Shown here in pieces: positions 53,521-64,000 of a DNA stretch of 64,000 nucleotides. The first letter of the stretch is position 1; each line of letters opens with the position of its first letter. Both the position numbers and the translations under genes were made by a program. The stretch covers positions 1,137,783,382 to 1,137,847,381 of the forward strand of contig NC_056726.1 of the NCBI RefSeq assembly GCF_019279795.1, given 5' to 3'. This stretch comes from Protopterus annectens. Lineage: Eukaryota; Chordata; Ceratodontiformes; Protopteridae. The notes under the pieces are model-generated. The model did no database searches. It saw only the letters and a list, made by a program, of their open reading frames with translations, and had not been told where the DNA came from.

Positions 53521-54099
53521 AAACAAATTAAATGTTTTCTTTTCTTTCTTTTTTTAAGTCCATCCCTGGGATTCATTAATGTCTACACTATGTATATACC
53601 ATTTTGAAGAAATAAACAACACAAGCATAACACATACCTTCTTCCTCCTAATTTTAGTTTTCCTACTGATTTTCCTGCAGCCTTAAATACTGAGGGAGAT
53701 TCATAAAGATTACCACAAAGTGTAAACTTTATGTGCTCTTAGTGTAATCATTCTGAGTGACTTGAAAGCACAAAAATATGGTAGAGATGTTCTTGAATAC
53801 AGATTGTGTACACTTAGTGTATACTTACTGTAGGTGTCAATGCATCTGGCTTATATCTTGTTTATTGCCAAAGCTATGCAAAACAGAATATAGAATATTC
53901 TATACAATACTAATGGATATAAAACCAGTTATCATAATTTAAGGTATAAATCTTAAATCATGCTTTGTATCAAGCTGTTAATGTCAACTAGCTAATATTT
54001 CAAATAACATTGAATTGATTTAATTAAGTAAAATAAGGAAGATGAATTGAATTATTATTTAATTCTAGGTAGATTGCATTTTCAAGACAAGACAAAATA
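53521..54099. other. No recognised gene
   Basis: AT-rich sequence with repeated TAGTGTA words near 53735-53825. Nothing is assignable. Confidence 0.5.
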
Positions 54100-55304
54100 A
54101 AAAGGACAACTATTAGTCACTGAAAGTTTTTCCACATCTGTGATGTTTAATATGAACCAAAGGTGATTCACATAGTGTGCAAAAATACTCAGCACATAAC
54201 AAGATGGCCCTGTCTTCCAGTGTTTAAATAATAATCGTGCATGCTGTATCACTTAGCATGTTAAGCCAGTAGATTACTTTCTGGCTCCCTCCCAACCTCT
54301 AATAATCAGAAGATATGTAATTCTGGTCTGGTAATGCAGATTTGGGTAGCCCACTTAGCTGCCCCATTTATTCTTTTCTAATACTGTTGCGGTACTGGGC
54401 ACTTCCACAGTATATTGAGTTAATCTGCCTCAGGAATTTGACATCTCCAACATAAACCATTATTGAGAATACGTCCTTGACTTAAACAAATAGTAATGTA
54501 TTGCCATTTATGTTTACTTTAAATCTTGAGAAGGCTAGAAAGGGAGTATATTAAGTGGCCCTACTCCATTTATGATAGACATCCAGACATGTACCTCTAA
54601 TGATACTCCGATAATGTTCTTCCATCCTTCTTTGACCTTTTCCATTCTATTTTTGCCTTCAGCAATTGCCCTGCTAGACAGGGGTCCAGTGAAGTAAATA
54701 GTGTGTGAAGAAATAGCCAGGGAATTGTTATGGCTAGGCTTGTATAGGCCCTAGGGCCGATAGCCTAGTACCAACCTATGAACCTATGAACCTAAGCATA
54801 ACATTTGGCTAACTTTCTATCTAATCTTCTAACTCTTCTTTTTGTGCTTTGCTTGTGTAGTAAAATGTTTCAACTGTAAATAGGTAAGTACTAGGTTAGC
54901 TGTCCTTATGGACTATCAGAACATTGAATTCCCGAGTCCTTTATAACTTTAGCATTCTTGGAAGGTAAAAAAAAGAATGTTTGGAGTCTTTAATTAGTAA
55001 TTGAGCTGAAGTGTGAGATCCCTGTATAATCCACTTTATCCAATGCAACTGATGACCCTTCACTTGATGTCTAAGATTTGACCAGAGTATATCATGTCTT
55101 AAACATCCTCTTTCAATATGAAACATTTTCCTAACTTTTATGTCAACACCTCCTAGATTCCATATTCTCCTTCTACCTTGCAGGCTATGTTTAATGTTTT
55201 CCAAGTAACTAGCTTTCAGTTCAGGAATAAGCCAAATGAGAGCTGGCTTGGATCTAGTCTGGAGACCCTGCATGCATATAAGGGCGAGTTTGGGAGTCTC
55301 CACC
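54100..55304 (-). mobile_element. L1/Tx1-like LINE debris, minus
   Basis: Minus-strand coding traces. One open frame at 54941-55357 (KASYLENIKHSLQGRRRIWN; HWIKWIIQGSHTSAQL) and the segment NKWGS-VGYPNLHYQTRITYL near 54350 resemble the region before and after the L1/Tx1 'GGLGLPNL' block. It is interrupted by a CR1 3' tail (54667-54795) and a scrap of SINE tail near 54885-54930 (AGTACTAGGTTAGCTGTCC). Many stops. The clade assignment is tentative. Confidence 0.5.
54667..54795 (+). mobile_element. CR1 3' tail only
   Basis: Very short CR1 insertion: CCCTGCTAGACAGGGGTCCA, TTATGGCTAGGCTTGTATAG, then GATAGCCTAGTACC and two CCTATGAA units. It closely matches 23930-24057 of CR1-3. It is extremely 5'-truncated. 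Confidence 0.9.
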
Positions 55305-57534
55305 CTCCTTTCTTTTTTGATGCATATAGAACTTTTCTGAAAAGTAGTTCCTACCACAAACTGAAGGTGAGAAAACTAAAGGAGGTGGTGTATCAACATT
55401 CATCAAGGATAAATACACCTCCAGATTGATCAAATAGTATGATGCCCTAGAGATACTTCAGGTGCAATTAATTGTTGGTAGAATACCTATTCAAGTCATT
55501 GCAAGCTACAGAACCCCTCTGTGAATCAGGACACCCACTCTACCTGTTTGAATTAACTTGAGTCTATCAATATACATCCTAGCACCATAGTTTTGGGTGA
55601 TATTAACTAGTCATCATTGACTGGGTGAATTAATTGTGATCAAACTCACTTGCCCAAAGGTTCCTCGACTTTGTCATCTCCAATGCCAACAACCTGGACC
55701 ACTGTAGCTCCCTCACTGTGAGTTCATCCCTGGTGAGTTCTGACCACAAATCAGTCTCATTTGAGGTAACTGTCACACCTGACCCTCCCCTAGCAGGAAC
55801 TAGACTAAAAACTTATCCAAAGCAGATTATAACCTCTTCTGGGAAGGTATAAATAGCTTCATTGCACCTGTTCCCTCAGACAGAACCACTAACTATGCCA
55901 AGCTCTACACCAATGCCCTATACAAGCACCTGTATAACTGCATTGACTTGGCAGTACCTGTTAGGACCAAAACAAGTTCTTCATTGAAAAGCAAACCTGC
56001 CTGCTGGACAACCACCATAAACAGGCTTTATAATAAAAGGAAGAAACTGCTGTCCTAGAGTAAGAAGGAGTGGGCTCTAAAATGGAGATACTACTCCCTC
56101 AGCTTAAATAAGCAAATAAGACTTCTTATAAAGTCCTCCAAGGCAAACTACAAATCCAAGTTAGCTTCCTCAAGCAAGGACAACCATAAGGCATTCTTTA
56201 GTTATATCTGTAACCTAAAAGGTAAGGTTCATATTTGTGCTGAACTGGTAGTTAATGGTAACACATACACTGAACCAGTGGACATAGCCAACCTGCTAGC
56301 CAACATGAAAATTTCACTCCTCCGTCCCCGCCACACATACTTCATGACATCCCTACTGCCTGTCCTCTACCTTGTATATCTAAAGAGCAAGTCATAAATG
56401 CCCTCTCTAAAGCCAAAAACACAGCATCAATGGGACCTGATAACATCCCAGTCTGTGTCCTACATGGGTTCAAACAAGAATTAGCATCACCATTGGCTAC
56501 TCTTTTCAATCATAGTCTAAGCACCAGCTTCATCCCAGCTGAATGGAAAACAGCTGCCATTATCTCCCTGCACAAAGGTGGTGCTTCTACTGACCCCGGG
56601 AACTTCCGACCTATTAGCCTGACTAGCCTTATCTGCAAGGCCATGGAGTGAATCATCATGGAACTTATCAACAAAGATATTGGTAATCTCCAAACTCTAG
56701 ATCCTGCCCAGATTGGATTTGTCAAGGGGAGATCATGCTTGTTAAATCTGGTGAGCTTCTTCGAGACAGTCATAAGGGCCCTGGGACATACCTCTCAACC
56801 TGGAAACATCAAAAGTCTGGACAAAGACCCATGAAAAATAGGTGCAAATCTGTACGTTGATTAACATAAAAGTTGCATACATAATTATGTAGCCCCATCC
56901 ACTCCAATGGAATTGTGGGATAACAACTTTTAAACGCAAACTGAAGAACAGACAAGCAAAATATGATCATGAAACAAAATAAGAACAACAATAGTGTTTT
57001 ATTTATATTAATACTGGAACTTGTGCAAAACTAAAACACAATATTTTATAAAATATAAACCAGGAGAGCAACGAATTATTTATATTATTAACACAAAACT
57101 TCGAACTTGTATAAAACTAAAATAACATTTTCTTATATAAAAATAAACTTTACTGTTTTGTACTAGTCTACTTACTACTACACACAAATAAAACAATCAA
57201 ACAAATTCTAACAAGTACTACACTGACTGGAGTAAAATATAAATGAATAAACATTAAATAACGTCTGGATTCTAAACTTGTATAAAATAAAACTGAAATA
57301 AATACGAATTAAAGTTTTACCTGTTAACTTACTAACTACTGAACTAATACAAAAAGTCATCACTCACAGTAGAATCTCAGCAGATGTTTGAATAACGGGA
57401 TCACTGCTGTAAGCAGGCTCCTTCCCTTTATCATCCTGGTCCTGAGTCCGTTATAGGCCTGATAGGTAACTATAATCAGTTATGCAGACTTTTATGATTT
57501 TAATATACTACTATGTTTGTTACTAAATTTTGTT

Positions 57535-57905
57535 AGAGTTGGTAGCTCAACACGTAACACTTGTAACCTTGTCACAGAAAGCTGTGGATTCTATTCCCAC
57601 ACCAGGCAGTTGGATTCATTTTTTCTCAATACTGAAACTGTGGTGCAGCATATGGAGGATGCTGTACTCCTGAGCATGCCATCCTTCAAATCAGATGTTA
57701 AACTGAGGCCCACACTACCTAAGTTGGTGGCAGCTCAGGTGGATGTTAAAGATCCCACTGTTCTAATTGAAAAGAGGAGGGGAAATTTCCTGGTGCTCTG
57801 GCCAAATTTCCCCTAGTCAGTACGAATACCACTGGGTACTCCCCTGAAAGGAGGCCACTGCCCTATTGGGATTAATACAGTCAAGAAAGTTTAAATAAAT
57901 AACAT
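57535..57905 (+). mobile_element. SINE of a second family, with conserved central domain
   Basis: A tRNA-like head has A-box-like GTTGGTAGCTCAACACG and B-box-like GTGGATTCTATTCCCAC. A central part follows with TCAGATGTTAAACTGAGGCC, CTCAGGTGGATGTTAAAGAT and CTGGCCAAATTTCCCC. This central wording matches what I recall of widespread shark and fish tRNA-SINEs; I cannot name the family with certainty. It ends near TTTAAATAAATAACATAAATG. Confidence 0.7.
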
Positions 57906-57985
57906 AAATGAACTAATACACAGTATACTCACAAAACACATTACTGCTACATGCCTATTTACTGTAAGCATGCCTATCTTTTTGC

Positions 57986-59231
57986 ATGTGTTCAGTGCTC
58001 CTCTACATTCTCCCATGTGTATTTGCTGTCAGCCTAACTCTACTGCCATGTCCAATCATAGAAAAAATAGAGGGCACAAACATGCTTTGCACCTTTGCCT
58101 TTAACATTGAATCCTCCCAGTCATGTGAGGATGTTCTCACAATTGTATGTATTGCATCTTTACTCCATACCTCTCAGATGTCCCTTAGAATTTCCTTTCT
58201 CAATAAGAAAATGTACCCTCTGTTATAAGGCAGTAACTGAATACACACCTCCTTATTCATCATAAAATAGAGATATAATTGTTTTTATTCCATACATGTT
58301 TCAGAGATTAGTAACAATTTTTAACAATTTCCGTGATCTGAGGCCTGTAATTTAAATTATGTTTAGCTTTGTGACTCCCTTTTTCACTAAAAGCTTGAAA
58401 GTTGTAATTGTAACTTGTTTGCAAACTAAAATGTAACTTTCAGAAACAGACTTTATTTTTAAGAATTGTCTGGAGAATATCTGATATGTCCTTTTCCAAC
58501 AACTGTCTGAAAAATATCTGACTCAGTCGCATCCTTTTTCTAAATTCCCTTTCCCAGGTTTCTTTATTGTGTAAACCACACGTATATAGCTTTTCAGTCC
58601 AATGTAGAGCTGTTCTCACCTAGACAATGTATTTCACATAATTGTCTACAAGAGGCAGGGCTACCAGTACCAGCATTATTTTAGAACTGAATTCATACTG
58701 TATCAGAATCAGATACAAGACCATAAGTGTTAGTAATTAACTCATACATATCAGAGCTGGAATGAAACATGCATTGCAGTGACTTCTTGAGTAGCATGTT
58801 ACTGTTGGTGTTATATACATGGAAAGTCAACTTAATGCACAAAGGCAGAGCAGAGGCACAAAATGGAAAAAAAAGATGATTGGCAAACACAACGTTTTTG
58901 AGTCTTGCAAAGAACGAGAACAAAAAAAGATAATTTTTTCATATAATACAACGACGACTAGTACGAGTCTACCATGACTCAAAACAAACATTTCATTTTC
59001 TTTATCATCTTTCAGCTTTATCCTTTATAAATTATTTTCTTACCTGCTGGAGGTACAGGAGGAGCCAGAGGAAGAAGCAGCAGCAGAAGAAATACAGTTT
59101 TTCATGATGGGATGATGGCTGACCTGTCAGTCGACAGTCCTGAGTCCTGCTCCTGCTTTGAAACTAAACTTGCAACTTGCAAGTGCCAACTGCCAAGTCC
59201 AATCAATAATGCAAGTATGCAGAAACAACAT
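57986..59231. other. Interior of the 3.1-kb element, no recognised gene
   Basis: AT-rich filler, with one 80-codon frame (57986-58228) that shows no motif I know. No transposase block is seen. Confidence 0.45.
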
Positions 59232-59460
59232 TTTATTTATTTATTTATTTGCAGTTTGTTGCTAGGATGGTCCATTGGGCAACTTGGAGCCCGTTTTCAA
59301 TGGACTCCTGGGGAGAAAAGCTCCAGTAAATGAACAAAACAAATAGAAGTTAATTACAAAGCAAGTTATAACAATAGATAGTATACTAATACAAGTTATA
59401 AAATGGGAAAAATGCAAAAGCAGGCATGCATTAAGAAGAAAAATAAAGTGTTAAACAATT
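59232..59460 (-). mobile_element. L2-like LINE 3' tail, minus
   Basis: (TTTA)n at 59234, then GGATGGTCCATTGGGCAAC and TTTTCAATGGACTCC, then GGGGAGAAAAGCTCCAGT. This is the reverse complement of the L2 family tail. Only 3' UTR is present. Bases 59461-59880 to its right are unassigned interior of the 3.1-kb element. Confidence 0.75.
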
Positions 59461-61154
59461 GCATTTAGGTACAAAATCTGTTGTCATTTATTTAAAATTA
59501 AAAAAAAAAATGCACACACTCGTGGTCTCATGTCCCTTCTTGCTCAGTCAGGTTTCTAAGTTCTAACTAAGTTCTTCTAACTGACTTACTTGTCTGTCCT
59601 GCTCCCGCCCCTCTCTCTTTTATTCCGTAATCCTTGTGCTATCTAACTGTTGCAGCAGGCCTGCAGGTAGCTTGAGAGATGTGAGACGAATTCCGACAGG
59701 CTAGCAGACTGCTCACAAAGCTGACGTCACCATGCATGCCTCCACGCGATGACATCAACCTGAAAAAGACGGGAGAAAAATTTTTAAAAATTACAAAAAA
59801 AAAAGCTGGGAAATTTGGAAATTAAGCGGTGCTACTCAGCAATTATTTCACCCCATTATTTGGACCTCAAGACTCGTAAAAAATGAGAGATTTGGTACCG
59901 TTGAGAGGTATGGCCCTGGATGAGGCGAAATCTGTGCATACAGCATACCTAGACCTGGCCAAGGCATTTGACACTATCCCTCACTCAGGCATTATTGGCA
60001 AACTCACCCAGATAGACATCAACCCTGATATCATAAAGTGGGTTGTGAACTGGCTCTCTGATACAACCCATGCAGTCAAAATAGTGGAATCCATCTCCAA
60101 CAGCAGACCCCTTACCAGTGGTGTTCCACAGGGATCATTCCTGGGACCTCTACTGTTTGGAATCTATTTCTCTGAAGTATAAGCTAAAACCAAAGGACTG
60201 TAGCTGACACAATTTGCTAACAACTGCAAACTGGGTGTGATCATAGAATCTTGAAATTATATCAACATCCTTCAAGAAGGTCTTACACAATCAAATGATT
60301 GGTGACAAAGTCATGGCCTCAAACTCAAAGCAAAAAATGTATTATCATCACTTTTGGCAAGAACAATGTTCCTGCAAATTACCACATCAATGACAATACC
60401 CTAAGTACGCACTCAGTGGTGAGAGATCTGGAAACGCAGGTTGACAGCAACCTTACATTTGATCACCATGTCTCCATAGTGGTAAGAAGGGCATTCTCTA
60501 TGGCTCACCTCATAAGTAAGGGCATTAGGGCATTGCCTCAAGAAAAGTAAAGTTATCACCTCCCTGTACATTTCACTCATTAAGCCAATAATTGAGTCCA
60601 ATGCCCCTTTTGATATGTACCTTTCAAAGCACCTGCAGCAATTGTTGAGACCACAAAGGTTACTGACGAGAAAATTCAAGGTCTTCAGCAGCTAATCTAT
60701 GTGGATTGGCTGAAATCATTGTCATTTTATTCTGTTTCATACAGATTACTCAGAGGTGATCTTTGCCTTGCATGTAAGGCAATCTCTGACCCTGTTTTAT
60801 TGGAAATGCTGCACATATGCAAGTAAAATGGCACACGGGTTTCTCACTCTAAAGACCTAAACCTGGTATGTGGCATCAATAGAACCCGCTTGAGGGATAG
60901 ATTTGTCTCCCAGAGGTTAACACCCCTTTGGAATAGACTCCCACTTCACATCAAACTGAACACCTCATTGGCCCTCTTCAAACACAGTCTGGATGATTGG
61001 ATGGGTAACCGTAAATTCACTTGTGTCCCTCTTGGACAGGGGCAATAGGTGCTGATCATGGTAATAAGGGTAAAATTTGGCTAGACTTGTAAGGGCCCTC
61101 CAGCCATTAGCCTATTAACTTCCCATGATCTTGTGATCCTATGATCCTAAATAG

Positions 61155-62230
61155 GAAATTTGATTCACCACCAGAATACTGTAGGTCACCAACTGATTTG
61201 TAATATTGTCCCCAGACTTATTTAACAGCATCACGTTAGATTTACTTCTGTTAACCTGTAGTCCAGTAATCTTTTCAAAAGTAGATATGAGTCTATGACA
61301 CCTTGGGAGGGTCCTCATTTGGTTTGGTTAGTCAAATTACACCTTCATCTGTGAACCATATAGAGCTTAAATAATTATCTGTGCCTAATGGAATTCCCAA
61401 TCTAGACTTAGCCTGTTGCAAATAACTGATCAGGGTTTCAATCACTAATACATAAAAGGGGAGAAAGTGGGGACCCTTGTCTTGTGCTTTTTTCTTCTTA
61501 GGTTCAAAGGGATGTACTAGGATAGCTACCCTTGCAAGCCATTTTTAAACCTAGCTAATTTTCTAAAGGTGAGGCTCAAATCCTCCAACCTGTGTTTATG
61601 AATAAAACACATTAACCATTATGGCAACCCCGACTCCTGAGACTCAAACCCTGTAATTTGTATCTGAGACATAAACTGAGTCACACATACATCAAAACAG
61701 TTTTGCCGAAAGCCCCTTTAACCATTAGACCAACCCCAACCAGTAGCAAGAAGTTGGATGGAATCTGCCCCATTCAAAGACACATATAGTAGCAGATCCT
61801 CGTATAGCACCTGGCACAATTTAATATATTCTTCTGGTTTACTAAATTTGTGCATTACCTGCCATAAGGATTAACAGCCAATGTATCAGATTCTTTGTGT
61901 AGATCAAGACATAGCACAACCCTTGGATCATGAACTTTTTGGTTGGGCCATACAAAATTTTTGCCAGACCTGCAGCAAGTCTGGGGCCCCTGCCTCCCCT
62001 TAAAAATTTTTTCTAAATATCTAGATAAACTATTTGCTAGTATTTTGGTTTTGGATTGCTGTGAGAAAAGTGGAAGTTCATTGTCTGAATTACCAGCCTC
62101 TTTCCCTACTTTTTGATATAAACTAATAGTGGCAATTTGACTTGTATGTAGCAGATATCCTACCTCTATTGCTCTGAAAAAAGCTTATACAATGGAAGCC
62201 ATGTCTCTGACCACATTTTTCAGGATGCTT
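61155..62230 (-). mobile_element. L1/Tx1-like LINE RT debris, minus
   Basis: On the minus strand, 61745-62230 carries YLEKIFKGRQGPQTC and LCLDLHKESDTLAVN, echoing the L1-type 'LDxEKAFDxV' motif A. Bases 61155-61497 carry TRQGSPLSPLLFVLVIETL, the L1-type 'RQGCPLSPLLF' motif, then IWFTDEGVI where the F/Y-x-D-D should be (second Asp is Glu). The SINE-3 cluster separates the two. Catalytic residues and frames are lost. Confidence 0.7.
61497..61740 (-). mobile_element. SINE-3: tRNA-derived SINE plus partial second head
   Basis: On the minus strand, a complete unit occupies about 61505-61640 with A-box-like TGCCATAATGGTTAATG, B-box-like GGATTTGAGCCTC and the tail TTAGCTAGGTTTAAAAATGG, GGGTAGCTATCCTAGTACAT. 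Immediately upstream (61640-61740) is a second, partial head (GGGGTTGGTCTAATGGTTAA, then GGGTTTGAGTCTC). It lies inside L1/Tx1-like RT. Confidence 0.78.
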
Positions 62231-62235
62231 CAGTT

Positions 62236-62695
62236 AAGCCCAGAAGAGATCATTGGGTAAGAGTATGGGGTTAGAGACAGTGTCAAAGACTTTGGATAGA
62301 TCTAAGAACAGAGAAAAGACAAAGTTTTCTGAGTCACAAGCTTTGTTGACAGTGTCAGTAAAGGATAGTAGAGCAGTGATTGTATTGTGTGCTGGTCTGA
62401 ATCCATGTTGGGTGGGAGAAAGATTATTGTCAAGTAAGTATTGAAGATGTTGTTTATGGATACATTTTTCTAGAAGTTTTGATAGTGATGAAAGAATAGC
62501 AATTGGCCTAAAGCTAGAAATTTCTGTGGAGGTGCCACCTTTGTGGAGGGGAAGGATGAAGGACTTTTTCCACAGGGAGGGGGAATAAGCTTCACTGATA
62601 GATCTATTAATGATTATGGAGACTGGATAGGCAATTGTGTCAGCAGCCATTTTTAGGAACTCCTTAGGAAGATTGTCTATGGAGGGGGGGGGGCA
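62236..62695 (-). pseudogene. L2-F: L2-like RT fragment, minus
   Basis: Long open minus frame: SIDNLPKEFLKMAADTIAYP, PVSIIINRSISEAYSPSLWK, LPLHKGGTSTEISSFRPIAI, LSSLSKLLEKCIHKQ, LSPTQHGFRPAHNTITALLS and FSLFLDLSKVFDTVSNPILL (motif A, Asp kept). It is truncated on both sides: the RT palm is missing at 62236, and the N-terminal side ends in a G-run near 62685-62695. Confidence 0.87.
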
Positions 62696-63065
62696 TGGCT
62701 TGCCGCACAGCATCAGAATTGCAAGAAATGGAAACCAGCTATTAAAAAAACATAAAAACATTACTTTGATAAAGACTAGCAACTGAAGTAAAGGACAGCT
62801 GCAAATCATTCTTCAGTTACATCAGAAAGCCAAGAATAACATTTCCATAAATTAGACTCCTAGCCAAACCTAAAAGACATTGCAAGAAGGCTGGCTAATA
62901 CTTGTGCTACATATTTTCACATAATGAAACTACAATACCCTCTGAAACCATCCCAACATACCTCACCACTTCTTAGTAAAATGATTCTGGATGAAATCAA
63001 TAATATTTGGGAGACAATTCAAAAAAATCAGAAAAAGATTACAAATATTGCTTTTATAAATATAG
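62696..63065 (+). pseudogene. LINE linker fragment, plus (tentative)
   Basis: Plus-strand KDSCKSFFSYIRKPRI followed by SLWETIQ-like traces resembles the LINE segment between endonuclease and RT (xxFFxYIRxxK). There are stops throughout. It stands back to back with L2-F and could be the host of that insertion. Confidence 0.45.
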
Positions 63066-63224
63066 AAATTTGCTAGAATAACAGGTTATAAATTAGCATG
63101 CATTTTCTGAAAGATATGAATTCCGAAACTCTGATGTCTGCCATTATTTAATAACTTCAGCCCTTAATAATTTACTAGAAAATCACAACTTTTATGAGGA
63201 ACACATCAAAAATAAGAGAGAAAT

Positions 63225-63490
63225 CAACATCAGAAAATCAACGTCCCAGAAAATCGAGTACAAACTCCAGGCAAGTAACCACTTGGCCACCATGTTGAAC
63301 TTTGCCCCTTACCCCTGGCATAGTGTGACCTCATAGTTGGTATAATAAGTTAGGGGATGAGGGGGGGCCAAACCTCCCCAACATTTGTGGAATTAATTTG
63401 CTTTTGGTTTAATTTTATATTCTTTTGGACAAATGGTTACTTACCTGGAGTTCTCAGTTGATGTTCCGGGATATTAGTTTTCTGATGTTG
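63225..63490. mobile_element. MITE-3: 266-bp inverted-repeat element
   Basis: Left end CAACATCAGAAAATCAACGT and right end (reverse complement) CAACATCAGAAAACTAATAT continue as inverted repeats to ACTCCAGG(C/T)AAGTAACC, about 55 bp. It has a short non-coding centre with GGGGGGGCC. No target duplication is obvious. It shares with MITE-1 the subterminal TTACCTG word but is otherwise distinct. Confidence 0.75.
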
Positions 63491-63556
63491 TCAGCCTTCT
63501 CCTCTCGGGATTGTGAAAGTCAGTGTTGTGGTATTTTGGTCTTCTGAAGTAGACCC

Positions 63557-63644
<88 letters not shown>
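63557..63644. repeat. (AT)n microsatellite
   Basis: AT repeats with one AAAT interruption. They produce artefactual Tyr-Ile frames on both strands. Confidence 0.98.
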
Positions 63645-63653
<9 letters not shown>

Positions 63654-63666
63654 GGTTCCCTTCACA

Positions 63667-63968
63667 AGGATGACATTTCAGCATGTCGACATTCATATGG
63701 CCGAGACCATACGATCGACATTCGAAATGCTGACCATGCGGAACCGGCATCTCCATACAGTGCAGAATGGAAAGATTTCCATCTTCAGCACTGTGGTGCG
63801 ATCTCGAAGTTGATATATTTAGGTTAAGAAGGGAGGCCCCCCCCCTGCTAGCAGTGTGAAGGTCATTTTTTTTTGTGTTTTTTTATTTTTTATTGGATGG
63901 TCGACATTTTGAATGTCGATCATATGGTCTCGGCCATATGAATGCCAACATTCTGAAATGTCGACCAT
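63667..63968. mobile_element. MITE-2: palindromic inverted-repeat element related to MITE-1
   Basis: Arms at about 63670-63740 and 63895-63968 are inverted repeats containing CATTCATATGGCCGAGACCAT and TCGACATT words. The centre shares word order with MITE-1: AGTGCAGAATGGAAAG, CACTGTGGTGCGATCTCG, AGTTGATATATTTA against CACTGTACTGC, GTGCGGTCTCGGAGTTGGGA, TATTTAAAG. No transposase. It lies next to the (AT)n run. Confidence 0.78.
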
Positions 63969-64000
63969 ATGAATTAGAACTATATACACACATATATATA

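Larger units (their letters stand above)
56785..59912. mobile_element. 3.1-kb terminal-inverted-repeat DNA element
   Basis: Ends CATACCTCTCAACC (left, 56787) and, as reverse complement, CATACCTCTCAACGGTACC (right, to 59912). GCCCTGG flanks both sides (56778-56784, 59913-59919), an apparent 7-8 bp target duplication that would fit a hAT-like element. I find no transposase. The inside holds a SINE, an L2 tail and AT-rich filler, so it is non-autonomous or gutted. A similar CATACCTCTCAGATGTCCC occurs internally near 58173. Confidence 0.75.
55310..61050 (+). pseudogene. CR1-7 ORF2 remnant
   Basis: Endonuclease from 55310 (SRLIK-YDALEILQVQLIVG), linker, and RT entry NTASMGPDNIPVCVLHGFKQ near 56430. 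LHKGGASTDPGNFRPISLTS and DPAQIGFVKGRSCLLNL follow. After the insert come LDLAKAFDTIPHSGIIGKLT and SGVPQGSFLGPLLFGIYFSE. The catalytic box reads Q-F-A-N-N, so both aspartates are lost. The C-terminus runs to about 61050 (LDDWMGNRKFTC). Many stops and frameshifts; a long-dead copy. Confidence 0.88.
55305..61153 (+). mobile_element. CR1-7: CR1 LINE split by a 3.1-kb DNA element
   Basis: Segments 55305-56784 (endonuclease to RT fingers) and 59913-61153 (RT palm to 3' UTR) form one CR1. The codons across the gap read IRAL|DEAKSVHTAYLDLAK once the insert and one GCCCTGG copy are removed. The 3' UTR ends with TTAGCCTATTAACTTCCC and an ATGATCCT-type octamer variant (GATCTTGTGATCCTATGATCC). It is more diverged than CR1-5. 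Confidence 0.88.

Noticed and set aside
63474-63756. Tyr-Ile repeat proteins on the minus strand
   Set aside because: Artefacts of the (AT)n microsatellite.
1-64000. CRISPR array, rRNA or functional tRNA gene
   Set aside because: Tandem repeats present are microsatellites or duplications. tRNA-like sequences lack full cloverleaf pairing and belong to SINEs.

Overview
This window reads as a transposon-dense stretch of a large vertebrate nuclear genome. It has no bacterial-style gene layout, and almost every coding signal belongs to a retroelement. The families present are CR1-clade and L2-like LINEs, L1/Tx1-like LINE debris, Penelope-like elements (PLEs), a Ty3/Gypsy LTR element of Gmr1 type, tRNA-derived SINEs and small inverted-repeat DNA elements. 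One exon of a host C-type lectin-like domain gene (7192-7301) is the only host coding sequence I can support. CR1 plus L2 dominance with PLEs fits lungfish, some other basal bony vertebrates or amphibians. I lean towards a lungfish-like genome, but this is inference from repeat content only.

Layout. 1-2060: 5'-truncated minus CR1 that landed in the gag of Gypsy-1. 2061-6418: Gypsy-1 (gag, protease remnant, integrase, then RT-RNase H, PPT, LTR). 7192-7301: lectin exon between introns. 7772-11700: nearly full-length minus CR1. 11700-14590: mostly unassigned, with a degenerate 111-bp repeat. 14590-15341: two PLE ends head to head. 15345-21325: LINE nest, in which an old L2-like element was split by a minus L2, itself split by a plus L2, and by a further plus L2. 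21366-24057: CR1 with an internal inverted duplication. 24280-25932: a Gypsy scrap and a CR1 fragment split by MITE-1. 25934-28628: L2 copies with a SINE inside. 28.6-33.6 kb: sparse. 33843-38725: CR1-5, with a doubled TATA-bearing 5' region, an intact 324-codon ORF1 with an esterase domain, and a lightly broken ORF2. 39055-44262: composite PLE with 1.7-kb inverted arms. 44290-50240: minus Gypsy-2, its LTR split by a minus CR1. 50250-53520: PLE fragments and an LTR fragment. 54100-61153: L1-like debris and a CR1 split by a 3.1-kb inverted-repeat element. 61155-63968: L1-like and L2 fragments, a SINE and two inverted-repeat elements.

How it fits together. The window records interacting parasites. 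tRNA-derived SINEs carry a CR1-like 3' tail, so they were probably copied by CR1 machinery. PLE 3' ends carry hammerhead-ribozyme-like cores. Both Gypsy copies share the unusual order integrase before reverse transcriptase and a Gag segment resembling the SCAN domain. Several insertions leave readable target sites, so relative ages can be inferred. Only CR1-5 ORF1 looks uninterrupted; ORF2 and most other retroelement genes are broken.
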